From: Hymenolepis diminuta
Lineage: Eukaryota > Platyhelminthes > Cestoda > Cyclophyllidea > Hymenolepididae
DNA: 64,000 nt
Assembly: GCA_900708905.1 (NCBI GenBank)
Contig: CAADRB010000041.1
Span: forward strand, 220,267 to 284,266
Direction of reading: 5' to 3'
Part shown: positions 53,901 to 62,300 of the stretch, in pieces
Layout of the letters: the number at the start of each line of letters is the position of its first letter
Numbering within the stretch: position 1 is the first letter of the stretch
Made by a program: the position numbers and the translations under genes
The notes under the pieces: generated by a model
Seen by the model: only the letters and a program-made list of their open reading frames with translations
Database searches by the model: none
What the model was told of the DNA's origin: nothing

Positions 53901-55790
53901 ACACAATAAGGAGAAAAGAAAATAGTAATAAAAATAAAATCTTATAATTCTTATTTCAGTTCACTATAATAGATTAATGGAGGAATTTCTTATTAAAGAA
54001 AGCGCAATATAAAGGTCATAGGTAGAAGTGAATATGAGAGATTGATATTTACATCTGCGTTAAATTACCACTTTCATCAAGATAATGTTTCCCCGAAGGA
54101 CGATATCTATATAACTTTGGTTTTAATGAAAGATTTTTTTATATCAAAAGTTCCCTGAATTTTTCGCTAAGATCAATGTTAATTAAAAAGGTATTTCATA
54201 GCTAAAATTTGATCTAATTATCGTTAAATATATCCAAAGTAGAGTTAATTAATATTTAAACTTATTTACAGTGATAGTATTTAAACGATATTAATCATGA
54301 TAATCGAATTGTATGATTATAATCTAAGTTTAAGGAGGACACGGCACCGTTAGGCTAGGATAACTCTCCTTACAGGGCAAAAGTCTTTCATAAACACTAA
54401 TAACAGTCATTCCAGAATCACAGCATCAAAGGACGAGAATATTACCCGACAGCAATGCCGGAGAAAAAACGTACATGTTGAATGTAGGAAAGGGATTCTT
54501 ATAACAAACGAATGCGAATCAGCAATCGATACGCAGGTGCCAAAATGTCAGTATATGATTGACAAAAGTCTCAAACAATATGATGAGCATAAAATTAAGC
54601 ATAATAACCCATTAGAATTTTGATAGTTTTGTAGAATCTAAATCCGTTTCAACAAAGCTAATATACAGTATAATTTGTCACACCAATTTGAAAATGATTC
54701 AGTGCTATTGATATGCGAATAACTAGCACAAACAGATTGAATGTTATTACCAAAGTTGTCTCCATGACGATTGCCTCACCTGTTCTTAGCTGATTTCAGG
54801 CAATGCAATTTTCATCATTGAAGATTAACTTGACCTTAATATGTTGTCATTTTAGGTCGATGCAGTTGTGAACTGGGCTGTCATATAGGCGGAGGATGCT
54901 GCCAGGCCTTTAATGAAAATTCCACCTATTATCAACCGTCTTCCTCATTGTGTCCTGAATGCCAGCAACAGCAGCAGATGCAACAGCATCACCAACAAAT
55001 GGTGGACACTTGTTGCCAGCAGTGTTCTTCCCGCCATGTCACCACTCATCGTTGTCAACCCTCTCACGCATCGATGAGTCATGCTGCTCACGCCAGTTGC
55101 TCATGTGAAGATTGCAACGCCTCCTATCGTGAGCAAGAACCACCCTGTCGTCTACCACCCTCCTCTTACCAACGAAATGCTCAACCCAAATCCCCATTTG
55201 CTGAGGAGGATACGACTAGTCAAACATGTCCCGCTTGCGCTGCTGTAGCATCTGCTGGAGACTGTGTCCTGTCTGATGCCAGCTACAATGATGCTCACTG
55301 TCCCTCTAAAGATCCAGACGCAGCTCTTGCAGACGTCTGGGCCTCTGCTGCTCATCATAGGTCTGGACGATCCCTTCGTGGGAACATCCCCACTTCCAAT
55401 ACTCCACGCCGTCCACCGTATTATAATACAGATAATCTCCTTGTTGAATATATAGGTGGAGAGGAGAGGAATCAATTCAGCTACTCCACAGACTGTGCTC
55501 AATGTCGGCAGTGTGAATCAGAACGCTATGCAGCAGGAATAGGAGGAGCGAATAAACCGGACGCTCGTGTATTGAGAAGAGTAGCGACAGTGACTCGAGA
55601 TATTGGGGAAATTGTTCGAGGTATCCGCTACTTTCAAAGAAAGAATGAGGAAAAGGAGAAATTTCAAAAGATTATCAATGAATGGCGGACGGTGGGTGGT
55701 GTGCTCGATCGCTTATTCTTTATATGCTACTTAATAGCGATTAGTATCACTATCATCATGTACTTCCCAAGACCCTCAAGTGATGAATAA
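20734..55790 (+). CDS. Nicotinic acetylcholine receptor alpha-type subunit with anion-channel (Pro-Ala) signature; gene model, 5' end missing
   Basis: Eight exons join with matching phases into 743 codons plus stop. Seen in order: extracellular ligand-binding domain (residues 1-232) with loop A Y112, Cys-loop C147-C161 (13 residues between), loop B W168, loop C Y211, C213-C214 and Y218; M1 (about 233-255); M2 (about 262-281); M3 (about 296-318); a long cytoplasmic loop (319-710); M4 (about 719-736). Family knowledge: such subunits form pentameric acetylcholine-gated channels in the plasma membrane, and vicinal cysteines mark alpha subunits. P260-A261 before M2 is the determinant used by acetylcholine-gated chloride channels of flatworms and snails, so chloride selectivity is inferred. 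N-glycosylation sequons occur at N93 (NIT) and N176 (NIT). Missing: signal peptide and start codon. Odd: Gln at M2 9', Lys at 20', Arg at the loop D Trp position, and a 23-cysteine cytoplasmic loop. The family call is very secure; subtype and ion selectivity are less so. Confidence 0.93.
20967..22149 (+). other. Intron between the N-terminal and loop A exons
   Basis: Starts gtaagt and ends attttag. Contains one SINE copy in the middle; the rest is AT-rich and featureless. Confidence 0.88.
21210..21405 (+). repeat. tRNA-derived SINE copy in intron
   Basis: The head ctggtgtcatggcggtttgc is followed by a B-box-like gaggtcagattcgacgcc. The tail …gatggtggcagacagcaagt… corresponds to the family's gggtggtagaatgtaggtt block. 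Confidence 0.55.
22150..22259 (+). CDS. nAChR exon: loop A (WLPDIALYN)
   Basis: Acceptor attttag, donor gtaagt starting at 22260. It encodes residues 78-113 plus two bases of codon 114. The peptide runs KWKDYHMVWDPAEYDNITSV… and ends in WLPDIALYN. Both blocks align with the conserved W-x-D-x-x-L-x-W-x-P and W-x-P-D-x-x-L-Y-N motifs of nAChRs. Y112 is the loop A agonist-site tyrosine. The NIT sequon at N93 is a possible glycosylation site. Confidence 0.93.
22260..24967 (+). other. Intron between the loop A and Cys-loop exons
   Basis: Starts gtaagt and ends aattttag. About 2.7 kb, AT-rich. A weak tRNA-like stretch around 23465-23520 may be an old SINE fragment; otherwise nothing is seen. Confidence 0.88.
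24968..25141 (+). CDS. nAChR exon: Cys-loop and loop B Trp
   Basis: Acceptor aattttag, donor gtaagt. The first base completes H114 (CA|C). It encodes residues 115-171. VEWTPLAIYKSAC is followed by the Cys-loop with C147 and C161 separated by exactly 13 residues and containing the family's F-P-F-D core. FKFGPWTYD then gives the loop B tryptophan W168 of the acetylcholine site. The exon ends in phase 2 inside A172. Confidence 0.95.
25142..27493 (+). other. Intron between the Cys-loop and M1 exons
   Basis: Starts gtaagt and ends cctgtag. Contains the SINE at 27150-27370, inserted only about 120 bases before the acceptor. No other feature recognised. Confidence 0.88.
27150..27370 (+). repeat. 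tRNA-derived SINE copy in intron
   Basis: The A-box-like cattggctcagtagtcaacg is followed by gtctgccaggtcagagg and a B-box-like cgagatcaatattc. The shared tail gagtttctcgtaagtgcgg and a Tyr-rich block follow. It is co-linear with the copies at 33446 and 51700. Confidence 0.7.
27494..27774 (+). CDS. nAChR exon: loop C vicinal cysteines, M1 and Pro-Ala motif
   Basis: Acceptor cctgtag, donor gtaaga. It encodes residues 173-265. KYECCAEVYPDITF carries loop C with Y211, C213-C214 and Y218, which defines an alpha-type principal binding face. M1 follows (YNYVIILPCFLLSSLTLVLF), then LPAETPAKMQL. In cation-selective relatives the last block reads with Gly-Glu before Lys 0'; here it is P260-A261 (codons 27756-27761). 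The exon ends in phase 1, after the first base of the conserved M2 Gly. Confidence 0.96.
30677..31964 (+). mobile_element. Degenerate Tc1/mariner-superfamily DNA transposon
   Basis: Imperfect terminal inverted repeats of about 28 bp (left cagaatgcgtaaagtatgtg, inverted right cagagtgcataaggcatctg) lie next to TA on both sides (30675-30676 and 31965-31966), the target duplication of this superfamily. The length of 1.29 kb is that of a full-size element. Inside are remains of a transposase with frameshifts and stops. Confidence 0.85.
30870..31842 (+). pseudogene. Broken Tc1/mariner transposase
   Basis: Recognisable blocks in several frames: the DNA-binding region TPEFVRRVHG, then HQDLGYKSYFLRRG, GLRVNADAD…, QDSAP at about 31518-31532 (second catalytic Asp), LDYYVW at 31637-31654 (third acidic residue) and the C-terminal EAEGGHME followed by a stop at about 31840. 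The order and wording match a common invertebrate Tc1/mariner transposase family. The first catalytic block reads FSSTEN instead of FSDEKN. Stops and frame changes, for example TAA just before QDSAP, show it cannot make an active enzyme. Confidence 0.85.
33446..33664 (+). repeat. tRNA-derived SINE copy in intron
   Basis: The head ctggtggtgcagtggacaat (A box TGGTGCAGTGG) is followed by catctgccaaatcggaggtc and a B-box-like aaggtcaattctcg. The tail has gagtttctccttagtgg and ends cctaatggacttggaaag. This is one of the best-preserved copies. Confidence 0.75.
35221..35307 (+). CDS. nAChR exon: M2 pore helix, 87 nt, with GC donor
   Basis: Acceptor ctactttttag. The exon is in phase 1 at both ends and 87 nt long. 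It completes G266 and encodes residues 267-294, GMSMFQAFNFLLLILSKS then IPTGASSFPLIG. This is the only open stretch I found between the M1 and M3 exons that restores the frame and supplies M2 and the M2-M3 linker. The 3' splice donor is gcacgt rather than GT; GC-AG introns are a known minor class. M2 numbering from K262 as 0' gives S268 at 6', Q271 at 9' (Leu in nearly all nAChRs) and K282 at 20' (usually acidic in cation channels). The assignment rests on phase, position and the PLIG linker match. Confidence 0.85.
39262..39445 (-). repeat. tRNA-derived SINE copy (antisense) in intron
   Basis: On the - strand the head reads ttggcacgatggctaaagtg, then gacgtttgcaatgtcaaag. The tail block aagtaaaggggtggcagcat and the later ccatggtgctatcc correspond to the copy at 3765. 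B box degraded. Confidence 0.5.
41090..41610. other. Unrecognised, more complex segment in intron
   Basis: A 105-codon frame on + (41293-41610) and a 60-codon frame on - (41093-41275) lie in a patch with higher G+C and CpG than the intron around it. Neither translation has a motif I recognise. It may be an old transposon fragment or a nested exon. Confidence 0.2.
42514..42632 (+). CDS. nAChR exon: M3
   Basis: Acceptor tttttaattttag, donor gtaagt. Two bases complete G295, then residues 296-334: TYYCVNMFLVTLSTFLCLIV is M3, followed by VNCHFRGDSHSELPQWAKM. The V-x-N-x-H-x-R and P-x-W motifs after M3 are typical of nAChRs. The exon ends in phase 0, exactly after ATG, and joins the next exon in frame. 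Confidence 0.95.
42633..47068 (+). other. Intron between the M3 and loop exons
   Basis: Starts gtaagt and ends aacgcatag. 4.4 kb, AT-rich. An antisense frame of 141 codons (46410-46835) has no recognisable motif. A short tandem gatgatgagatgatgagat lies at about 45464. Confidence 0.88.
47069..47363 (+). CDS. nAChR exon: start of M3-M4 cytoplasmic loop, poly-Gly
   Basis: Acceptor cttttcaacgcatag, donor gtaggc. It encodes residues 335-432 in phase 0 and ends in phase 1. The first residues, LFLVYGARIFFINSG, continue the post-M3 helix (…PQWAKM|LFLVYG…). They are followed by a low-complexity Ser/Ala/Gly stretch with six consecutive glycines (GGCGGGGGTGGC in DNA), then a charged Ala-rich segment and one cysteine (TCQSPPG). 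G+C is far above the flanking introns. The loop is poorly conserved in the family, so the call rests on the splice sites, the phase match on both sides and the post-M3 helix. Confidence 0.85.
49021..50215 (+). pseudogene. Broken mariner transposase (copy 1)
   Basis: Starts with MYSPNKDHIKHILLLEFHQG, matching the mariner N-terminal helix-turn-helix region (typical form …HIRHCLLFEFHQG). It then loses frame, and the first open run stops after 95 codons. Further blocks: DSDEKWWILYNNVKRK near 49590 (first catalytic Asp), HHDNARRHT near 49880 (second Asp) and PPYSAHLALTHFHLFRS near 49960. There the third catalytic Asp of the usual PYSPDLAPSDYHLFRS has become His. IINKNGDYVEHK ends it. Stops, frameshifts and the lost Asp make it inactive. 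Confidence 0.88.
49526..49575. other. Assembly gap (50 N)
   Basis: Fifty N, flanked on both sides by the same 43 bases (agaccgaatcataactgaca… ending gtggatcctt; 49483-49525 and 49576-49618). The second mariner copy has this block once, so the gap is probably a failed join of overlapping ends rather than missing DNA. Confidence 0.9.
51131..51320 (+). repeat. tRNA-derived SINE copy, diverged
   Basis: The head gattggctgtggtggttaat, gtcagaggctacgagttcga (B-box-like GAGTTCGACAC), then cactgagcggggtggccgaa and a tail gggcagcagaatgcaatttt equivalent to the family's gggtggtagaatgtaggttt. Confidence 0.55.
51700..51936 (+). repeat. tRNA-derived SINE copy in intron
   Basis: The head cgttggtggcacaatggtca, catctgccaagtcggagatt, then the family tail tgatgaccaaccgctccgat…, gtttcttataagtgcggctt and the end taatggacttggaaat. 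It matches the copy at 33446 over its full length. Confidence 0.75.
54856..55790 (+). CDS. nAChR terminal exon: Cys/His/Gln-rich loop, MA helix, M4, stop
   Basis: Acceptor gtcattttag; two bases complete G433, then residues 434-743 and TAA (55788-55790). The first half is extraordinarily rich in Cys, His and Gln: CSC, CC, CPEC, CCQQC, CSCEDC, CPAC and CAQCRQC motifs, plus a Gln-rich stretch from CAG/CAA codons around 54960-55000. I count 22 cysteines before M4. The end is orthodox: an amphipathic charged helix (VTRDIGEIVRGIRYFQRKNE…), then EWRTVGGVLDRLFF, matching the family's E-W-x-x-V-A-x-V-x-D-R-L, and M4 CYLIAISITIIMYF, with a short extracellular tail PRPSSDE. Confidence 0.95.
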
Positions 55791-56020
55791 ATTTGCCGCC
55801 TTCTGCAGAACACACATAAAACAGTCAATCTTTGAATTCCGATTCTGCCTTATGAAATGTGTACAATATTTCAAAATGGTGTAAACTCTCCCTTCCTACT
55901 CTTCCTTTCTTCTAGCCCCATCGCTTTTGAGTGAGCCTTTGCTCAAGTCGAAACGAATTAATCGAAGAGATATATTTGTGTTTTGTAGCCCTGAATTAAA
56001 ACTTGGTGATGGGACACTAC
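55791..56020 (+). other. Presumed 3' UTR of the receptor gene
   Basis: Non-coding DNA following the stop. An AATAAA (55786-55791) overlaps the stop codon itself and is probably too early to act. An ATTAAA at 55995-56000 is the better poly(A) signal candidate. The region is pyrimidine-rich. The true 3' end cannot be fixed from sequence alone. Confidence 0.4.
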
Positions 56021-57604
56021 CAATATGAGCTCAATTTTCTTCTCTCGATCTCTTCCATCCCTTCACACTTATCTGCCTACCTACCTTTCTTCCAAATTAT
56101 CTCAATCTCCCATATAGCTAGATCAAATGGGACTTTCTACACACTTTCTGCCTCTTCTTTACCTACTTATTAACTTCTAAGATGCTGTTTTGATGATGTT
56201 GACTGGTGAATGGTTGTTCCTTAGCGAATCAGCTAATGCAACTTTTTGAATAATGAACTCTGACTTCTGTTTTGCTTCGGGTCGTAAAATTGTAGTATTA
56301 ATTGAAATCCAGACTTAGGTAAGGTTAGATAGCAAGCGTAATCACAAGGTATTTTGCTCTTTGTGGAAATAGATATATGGGATAAGGTATACACTTGGGG
56401 AAAATTAGTTATATTCAGTGGTCTTGTTTCAAAGAAAGTTTCACTTGTAGTATCATTCTAGACAGTTTTTTGCATTCTAAATGAAACTTATTCCCCCAGT
56501 TGTATTTAAAATTCACGGAAAGATGATATTATTATTTATCAGCTTTTCATGGGTTACACACTGGATTAAGTGCACCTACATCTAGCTTAAAATGAAATTT
56601 AAATACCAGATATAATGAATTTTGGTGCGCTAGAAAGGGATCCTATAATATCAGCGTAATTAGGTAGACGGAATTACTTCATCAAACCTCCATCAAATTG
56701 AAACAACTTCCATAAAGTTATCCAAGTCAATAACATGGGAAAATGAAATTTACCAGGTCAGCAAAATAGAATGAAACATTTGTTTATTGAGGGTTATCTT
56801 TTTTATTCTAGGCCAGAGATAATCGAATGGACATTCAGACACCAATCAATCGTTCTATAAATAAAATGACTGACTAAGTTAACCACTAAAATCAATAACC
56901 AATAAAATCTATCACTCTTATTTATTCCAAAGACAAAGAATAATAATTTGATGTAGTTCCTTCGATAAACGTATATTTGCGTACATCTCCTTATTCTATT
57001 CAAATTTTAAATACGAACTTAAATATATCCTTTGCTGATCGCCTCTGCTAATTTAGTAACGTAGTTCTGCCCGAATACAACGGTGAAACTCACTATGTAT
57101 ATATTAAATATTCAAGCATCTTAAGTCTACATCAATGACCAAAATCGGTCATTGAATTAATAAAATTGATATAAAATTCACCATGTGTTTTGTGACAGAG
57201 CCATCTTTAGATCTGTCAAGTGAGGAAACTAGATGGGATGTTATGGGAGGTTTCAATGTAAACAAAAATATTTCCATAAACACTAAAATCATCGTGTAGG
57301 GTTTCTTTATAAAGTATAACTGTCATTTAATACATATAAAGACATTTCATGAAGTCGGCGTTCTACGAAGTTCGAAAAACAACTATTCGAATGGAAGGAT
57401 GACGAAATTAATTACGGAAGTGCATGCCAAGATCGATTCGAAGGACGTTAGAAACTATCTTGCATAATTCAACATTATAGGTTCGATAATGGAGTAGCAG
57501 ATGGGTTTATATAATATGAACCGAAATACTTGATTGAAGAGTAGCGAATCTTCTTCCTATCTCTGGTTAAAGTTCTTCTCCATGATAAGCATTTTTTTTC
57601 AAGT
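56021..57604. other. Downstream non-coding DNA
   Basis: AT-rich with pyrimidine-rich patches near 56040-56160. No exon or RNA gene recognised. Confidence 0.5.
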
Positions 57605-57765
57605 CTCTAATGTGGCCTTTCGGGATATACAGGGACCGCGTAATGTAATTGATCATAATCCAGGGCATTTTAAGTTCACGAAGCCTTAATAGGATTATGT
57701 GAGTCGGAAGCCAATCAAAGGTTTCCCTCAAATCAACAAAGACAGGAACTGTTCCTAGATTAACC
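57605..57765 (-). pseudogene. LINE reverse-transcriptase fragment
   Basis: Read on the - strand, one frame gives VPVFVDLRETFDWLPTHI, then ILLRLRELKMPWIMINYI and TRSLY. This is the reverse-transcriptase motif usually written F-x-D-L-(R/K)-K-A-F-D, with the following helix (…L-R-E-L-G-x-P…I…Y-I-x-x-L-Y). The wording is closest, from memory, to R2-like or related non-LTR elements. There is a stop just upstream and no YADD block attached, so it is a dead fragment. The element's ends are not visible. Confidence 0.6.
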
Positions 57766-58408
57766 TAATTGATTTCTAAAATACATGGCTATTTGCAGAC
57801 ATATGTCATTATTGTAATTGTGAGATCGCGGAACTCTATAGCTTCGGAAATTTAATTAATTAGTATAAGAACTCAGAAAATCATCCACTTGCTTTGGGAA
57901 ATCCAGAGTCATATTTATCAATCCTGGATTAAATGCCGCAATAATGTTTAGAGGAAGTATTTCAAAATCCACAAATCCAGAATAAATGTCATTCTGAATG
58001 CTCATTCACTTGGATTGATAATAAATAGGGAAATGGAATACTTCAGACGTAATTCCAAAAGCAATTCAATAGAAAATTGATGATAATTTCTCGATGTTGT
58101 AGCAATACCTACTAATTGTTCAGTATATGCGGCTTTTTCAATAGTTTCTTTCCAACTTTTCCTAATTACGCAAATCGATAACTGAACTTTGATTTGACCA
58201 TACAGGGACTACTAATGAAACGTAACAAGGTATAATAAGTATTTTTATTAATGGTATTATAACTAAATGCCTATGCTTGATCTTTATATTATTCGCTTTG
58301 TTTACTAAGATTCTATTGATTCACTTATCCCATCTACAGTTGTCGACTTGACATCACTGTATCCTGGGATGAGATCGAGTTTCGATTCTCATCATTGCTT
58401 TTAATCTA
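57766..58408. other. Non-coding DNA between the RT fragment and mariner copy 2
   Basis: Could contain more of the decayed LINE upstream of the RT motif. Bases 58343-58400 have a tRNA-like, B-box-like gagtttcgattctcatc next to the mariner, possibly a SINE broken by the insertion. Confidence 0.3.
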
Positions 58409-59321
58409 TCAAGTTATAACAGAAGTTTCTTCCAGTTTTTGAGCTATGTGTTTAGGGCACGATAACTTCAATTTATCTTGTTAATGCTATGTGCTTATCT
58501 ATGGTAATTAATAAAATATTATTTCTTCTTTCAGATTTTGTGATAATTATCGTTATTAATAACTATTTCTAGCCCTCATGTACTCTCCAAATAAAGACCA
58601 TATCAAGCATATCTTACTGCTTGAATTTCATCAAGGAAATACGGAGGGCAAGCTCAGCAGCAAACACACTCAAGGACACTTATGCAAACGATGTCATGAA
58701 CGAAATGACCTGCAGATGGTGGTTTTCACCTTCACGTTTCAAAAAGGACGACCCCAACCTGAAAGACGAGAGACGAACCGAGAGCAGGATGCTCAAATAA
58801 ACTCCATTCTGAGCAATTGCAAGTTGCCATTAATGAAAATCCAACCTGCACTACTTGAGAACTGAGCAAAACCTTTCACATAAGTCGCCATATGACCATA
58901 TACATGGCTTGGCACGAAGAGACTTGGCCGGCAAATGACCCTCCCCTCACACACAATTTGTCAGAAATCAGCAGGCAACAGCGTGTGACCTGTTGTTTGT
59001 CACTGCGCTCTCGTGAACTGAACATCAGGCACCTATTTTAGACCGAATCATAACTGACAGCGACGAGAAGTGGTGGATCCTTAACAGCAATGTTAAGCGC
59101 AAAACACAATGGTTCAAAGCCAATTCCACAACCGAGACAATTTGGGACTGCTCCCGAAACAGGTTCCTTCATGTGTATGGTGGGGTTGGATGGTGGGTGG
59201 GGATTGCCTATTATGAACTAATGGGTGATAATCAAACAATGACGTTTGAACCTGCTGAAGTCGGAGCAGCTTCGCTTTAATCTAAATTTAAGAAACGGAC
59301 AGAACTTCTGTTACAAGCTGG
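58409..59321 (+). mobile_element. Internally deleted mariner (copy 2)
   Basis: The left end tcaagttataacagaag follows TA (58407-58408). The right end is …cttctgttacaagctgg, followed by tg, so the right terminal base and the TA have mutated. It is the same element as at 48852. At about 59268 the sequence jumps from gctgaagtcgg directly to agcttcgctttaatcta, losing roughly 400 bases that copy 1 keeps, including the second and third catalytic blocks. It is non-autonomous. Confidence 0.88.
58578..59268 (+). pseudogene. Broken, truncated mariner transposase (copy 2)
   Basis: The same 95-codon opening run as in copy 1 (MYSPNKDHIKHILLLEFHQG…), with the same frame loss, followed by the DSDEKWWIL block at about 59055. 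It then falls out of frame and into the internal deletion. Identical inactivating lesions in both copies show that the shared sequence was already dead when it was duplicated, converted, or copied by the assembler. Confidence 0.88.
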
Positions 59322-62300
59322 TGAAATTCCCCCTGATATAACTCATGGACTACTTGACATAAATGAAAAATATTTGAGAATGCTTGCTGAACCAAGAATT
59401 CCGTAGAAGCTGGGGATGACGAAGGCTAATTGATATCTTCGTGTCTGCCTTTGAATAAATGCAACTACGATTCATTCGAATTTCTATTTGAATTGACCGA
59501 ACTCTATACATGTGTAAACTCTCGGAGTTGGAATAAATTTCAAGTACATTTAAACCTTTTATTGATTGGACATTTCCAGCTGAATGAATTCTTAGTATCT
59601 TTGTATTTTTTTCGTCACCAAGTAATAATTAAGAGCAAATTGTCCGAGACAAATTTAGTGGCTGAACTTTATCCCTGAAAGCCGATATTCGAAATACTTC
59701 CCATAGTCCTAGCAGTCAGTTCAAAACGTGATTATGAGGAGATAGGTGGAATTGATTATTGGTGGTGGAGCTGACCATGGTGACCTATTCAAGCACTTAG
59801 TTCCCAATTTACAAGAAACTAGGTTGCATTATTCTGGGAAGGGAATAAACTTTATGAACGATTGAGAAAACCGGGGCCAATTACCACGCCTGTCGCGGCG
59901 CAACATCTGAGCTTTCTATTACTACTTGGATATCCTGAGATATCTAAATTCGTCACCGTTTCAGGCCACCAAATAGTCTGGTCCACTGTACCCAGAAAGC
60001 TGAGAGGTGTCTGAATACGTGTAATCAATTAAGATAAAAGGGCTGTGCCGAGGACTTTGTTTAGCGCAACTAGTAGGTCCATGATTTGTAACAGAATAAA
60101 ATACAGAAATGAGTAAAAATAGAGATCGCTCTCTATTTAGGGTACTAACACTCCTAACCCGGATGAAAAGAATTTGAGACTATTACAATTATTTTCCAAA
60201 TATCTTGATAGTCGGACGCGTCCATCATCAGGAACTCTTCAGTATCCCAGGCAGAAAATAAATTTAACTTATACGGGAAAATTTTACCAGAATTTTAGAA
60301 AAACATTCTTGTCATTTGATACGAAAAAAGCTCATCTTTTGCAGTCGTGTTCTGAAAAATATTTCAAAATTCTGGAGATGGACTGAATTCCACAAATTTT
60401 TTTAGGCTTTTTTACAATTAAGTTCTTGTTTTGGATGGAAAATATGAGCTCACAGATTGAGGACGAAAAAAATGCATGAATTATAGAATAGTGATGGATT
60501 ATAGTTGACTTTAAAACGAGTTCTGAACTGTGGCAGTGTGTTGATACAGTTTTTAGAACTCTTGAGCGAAATCGAACTTAACGAATTGGTTAATCTATGT
60601 GTTCGCAATTGAGCAATTATATGGAAATGGTAACTAAGGAAACAGAAAATACGTGCAAGAAGAAAACAAATTCTACTGCGAAGTGTACAAACAGACTGAT
60701 ATGGCGTCACTAACTCTAAGTGGAATGTATGTATATTAAAAAGGAATACCTGCGTAAAAAATCGCATCAATTGTCGTATTTGTAGAGAAGATGAATGTTC
60801 GATCAGAAAGTCCATATTCAGAACAAAGTTTATGCTGAAAATATCAAACTGCAACTTATGAGATGGAATGAGAGTCGAAAATATCACCATTACTCATGCT
60901 TATAGTGTTTTACCATGTTAATTTATTGCAATCGGAGGAGAGGTGATGCGCTTTAAGCCGCACGCAATATGCAATTCAGAACAGAAGTTTGATAGCGCAT
61001 CGTTCCCATCTCTGTGTTATGGAAATCAGCACATTTAGTGGGAGAGGAAAGAGTAGGATTCACCTACACCATCAGTTATAGCCAGTCGAAAGAATCGTAC
61101 TTCGTGGTAGTTTAAATGACATTTTTTTAATTTTGGGAATCAAGAATACCACAGAAAAAGGACTAAAATGTGGAAACAATACAGAAGGTGCTAGGAAGTT
61201 TATCACTCACGGAGAATGATAAAATGGTGGGACTTCAGAATGTTGATAGTAGTTGTTCATATGAAAAGAGAATTTAGTGATAAGTTGCTTACTCGCAGTG
61301 TCGCTTGTGCCGGGTAACCCAGTAATTAAATAGTTCAGTTAGTATCTAATCGCTGTCTTTGTCCATCGCAGTCTCACCAACTCCTATTATTCAACTGCAG
61401 AAGGAAAATGCTATTCATATGAACTAGCTCAAATGTGCTACGTTGCATCCTATCAACATGCCTTAGTCATTACCGATCAATAATTTTGAGCAGTGAAATC
61501 CAGCCCCATTTTATTTTTAAATGACTTCCGGGTCGATAGATATAAGATAATAGATAATAGAATTATCAGTATTTGAATAATAAATCTTAATTGACAGATT
61601 CAATAATAATGTATGGTTAGTACCCAGAAATACGCCATCGCATGCTTATCAATATTTAACTGAGTCCTTTTAAATGTACTTGCGTTTGAAATATTCTTAT
61701 AATAATTTCGACTTTGCTTAGGTAATGATCATAAAAGTTAAACTGAGTGGGAATGGCTAAATGCCAAGACCTCTGATGATAGTAAAAATATTTGCATCAA
61801 AATTAAGTTCGTTCCAATGTCTTGTCTCTGGACTAAAAATACGGTTTGAATTCCACCAAGCATTTATGAAGAACTTTTATTTTTGAATAAGTGATGGATA
61901 ATCGATCACTCTTATTATAATTTATTGTAGGCAACAATCAAAGACATGGATGGAGCTCGGATCAAATAGTTCACATCCTATTAAATTGTGTGATGTTTCA
62001 ATTGTAGATGTTGACAAATGGGACACATTTTGTTGACGAGGATGTCAACCATACTCACACCACAAGGTCTAGAAGATAGTTTACCATATGACCAAGGTTC
62101 GGGAGCCAGAGTAGGCTTTATTGTTTTTTTTCGGATCTAATCTAATCTGTGGAGTTCAAATTTAATTATTTTCGACTGTAACTGATAATATATAATAGAA
62201 ATATTTGCAACTAACGAATATAAATTAGGAGGGATGGCGAAAGGCCTCGAAAACGACCCAGCAAAATTTACAGGCTTTTTCCTCTAAGTAAATTAGGATA

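Larger units (their letters stand above)
47364..54855 (+). other. Intron between the two cytoplasmic-loop exons, with nested transposons
   Basis: Starts gtaggc and ends gtcattttag, 7.5 kb. Hosts a mariner with an assembly gap and two SINE copies. 52320-54855 is otherwise AT-rich with nothing recognised. Confidence 0.85.

Noticed and set aside
55152..55502. 116-codon antisense frame opposite the last receptor exon
   Set aside because: It is the shadow of a strongly supported coding exon with high-G+C codons; no motif of its own.
58343..58400. tRNA-like stretch beside mariner copy 2
   Set aside because: Only a B-box-like block is visible; the head and tail of the SINE family are not clear enough to annotate a copy.
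60450..60890. 146-codon antisense frame near the right end
   Set aside because: Low-complexity Phe/Ser/Leu-rich translation of AT-rich DNA with no family motif.
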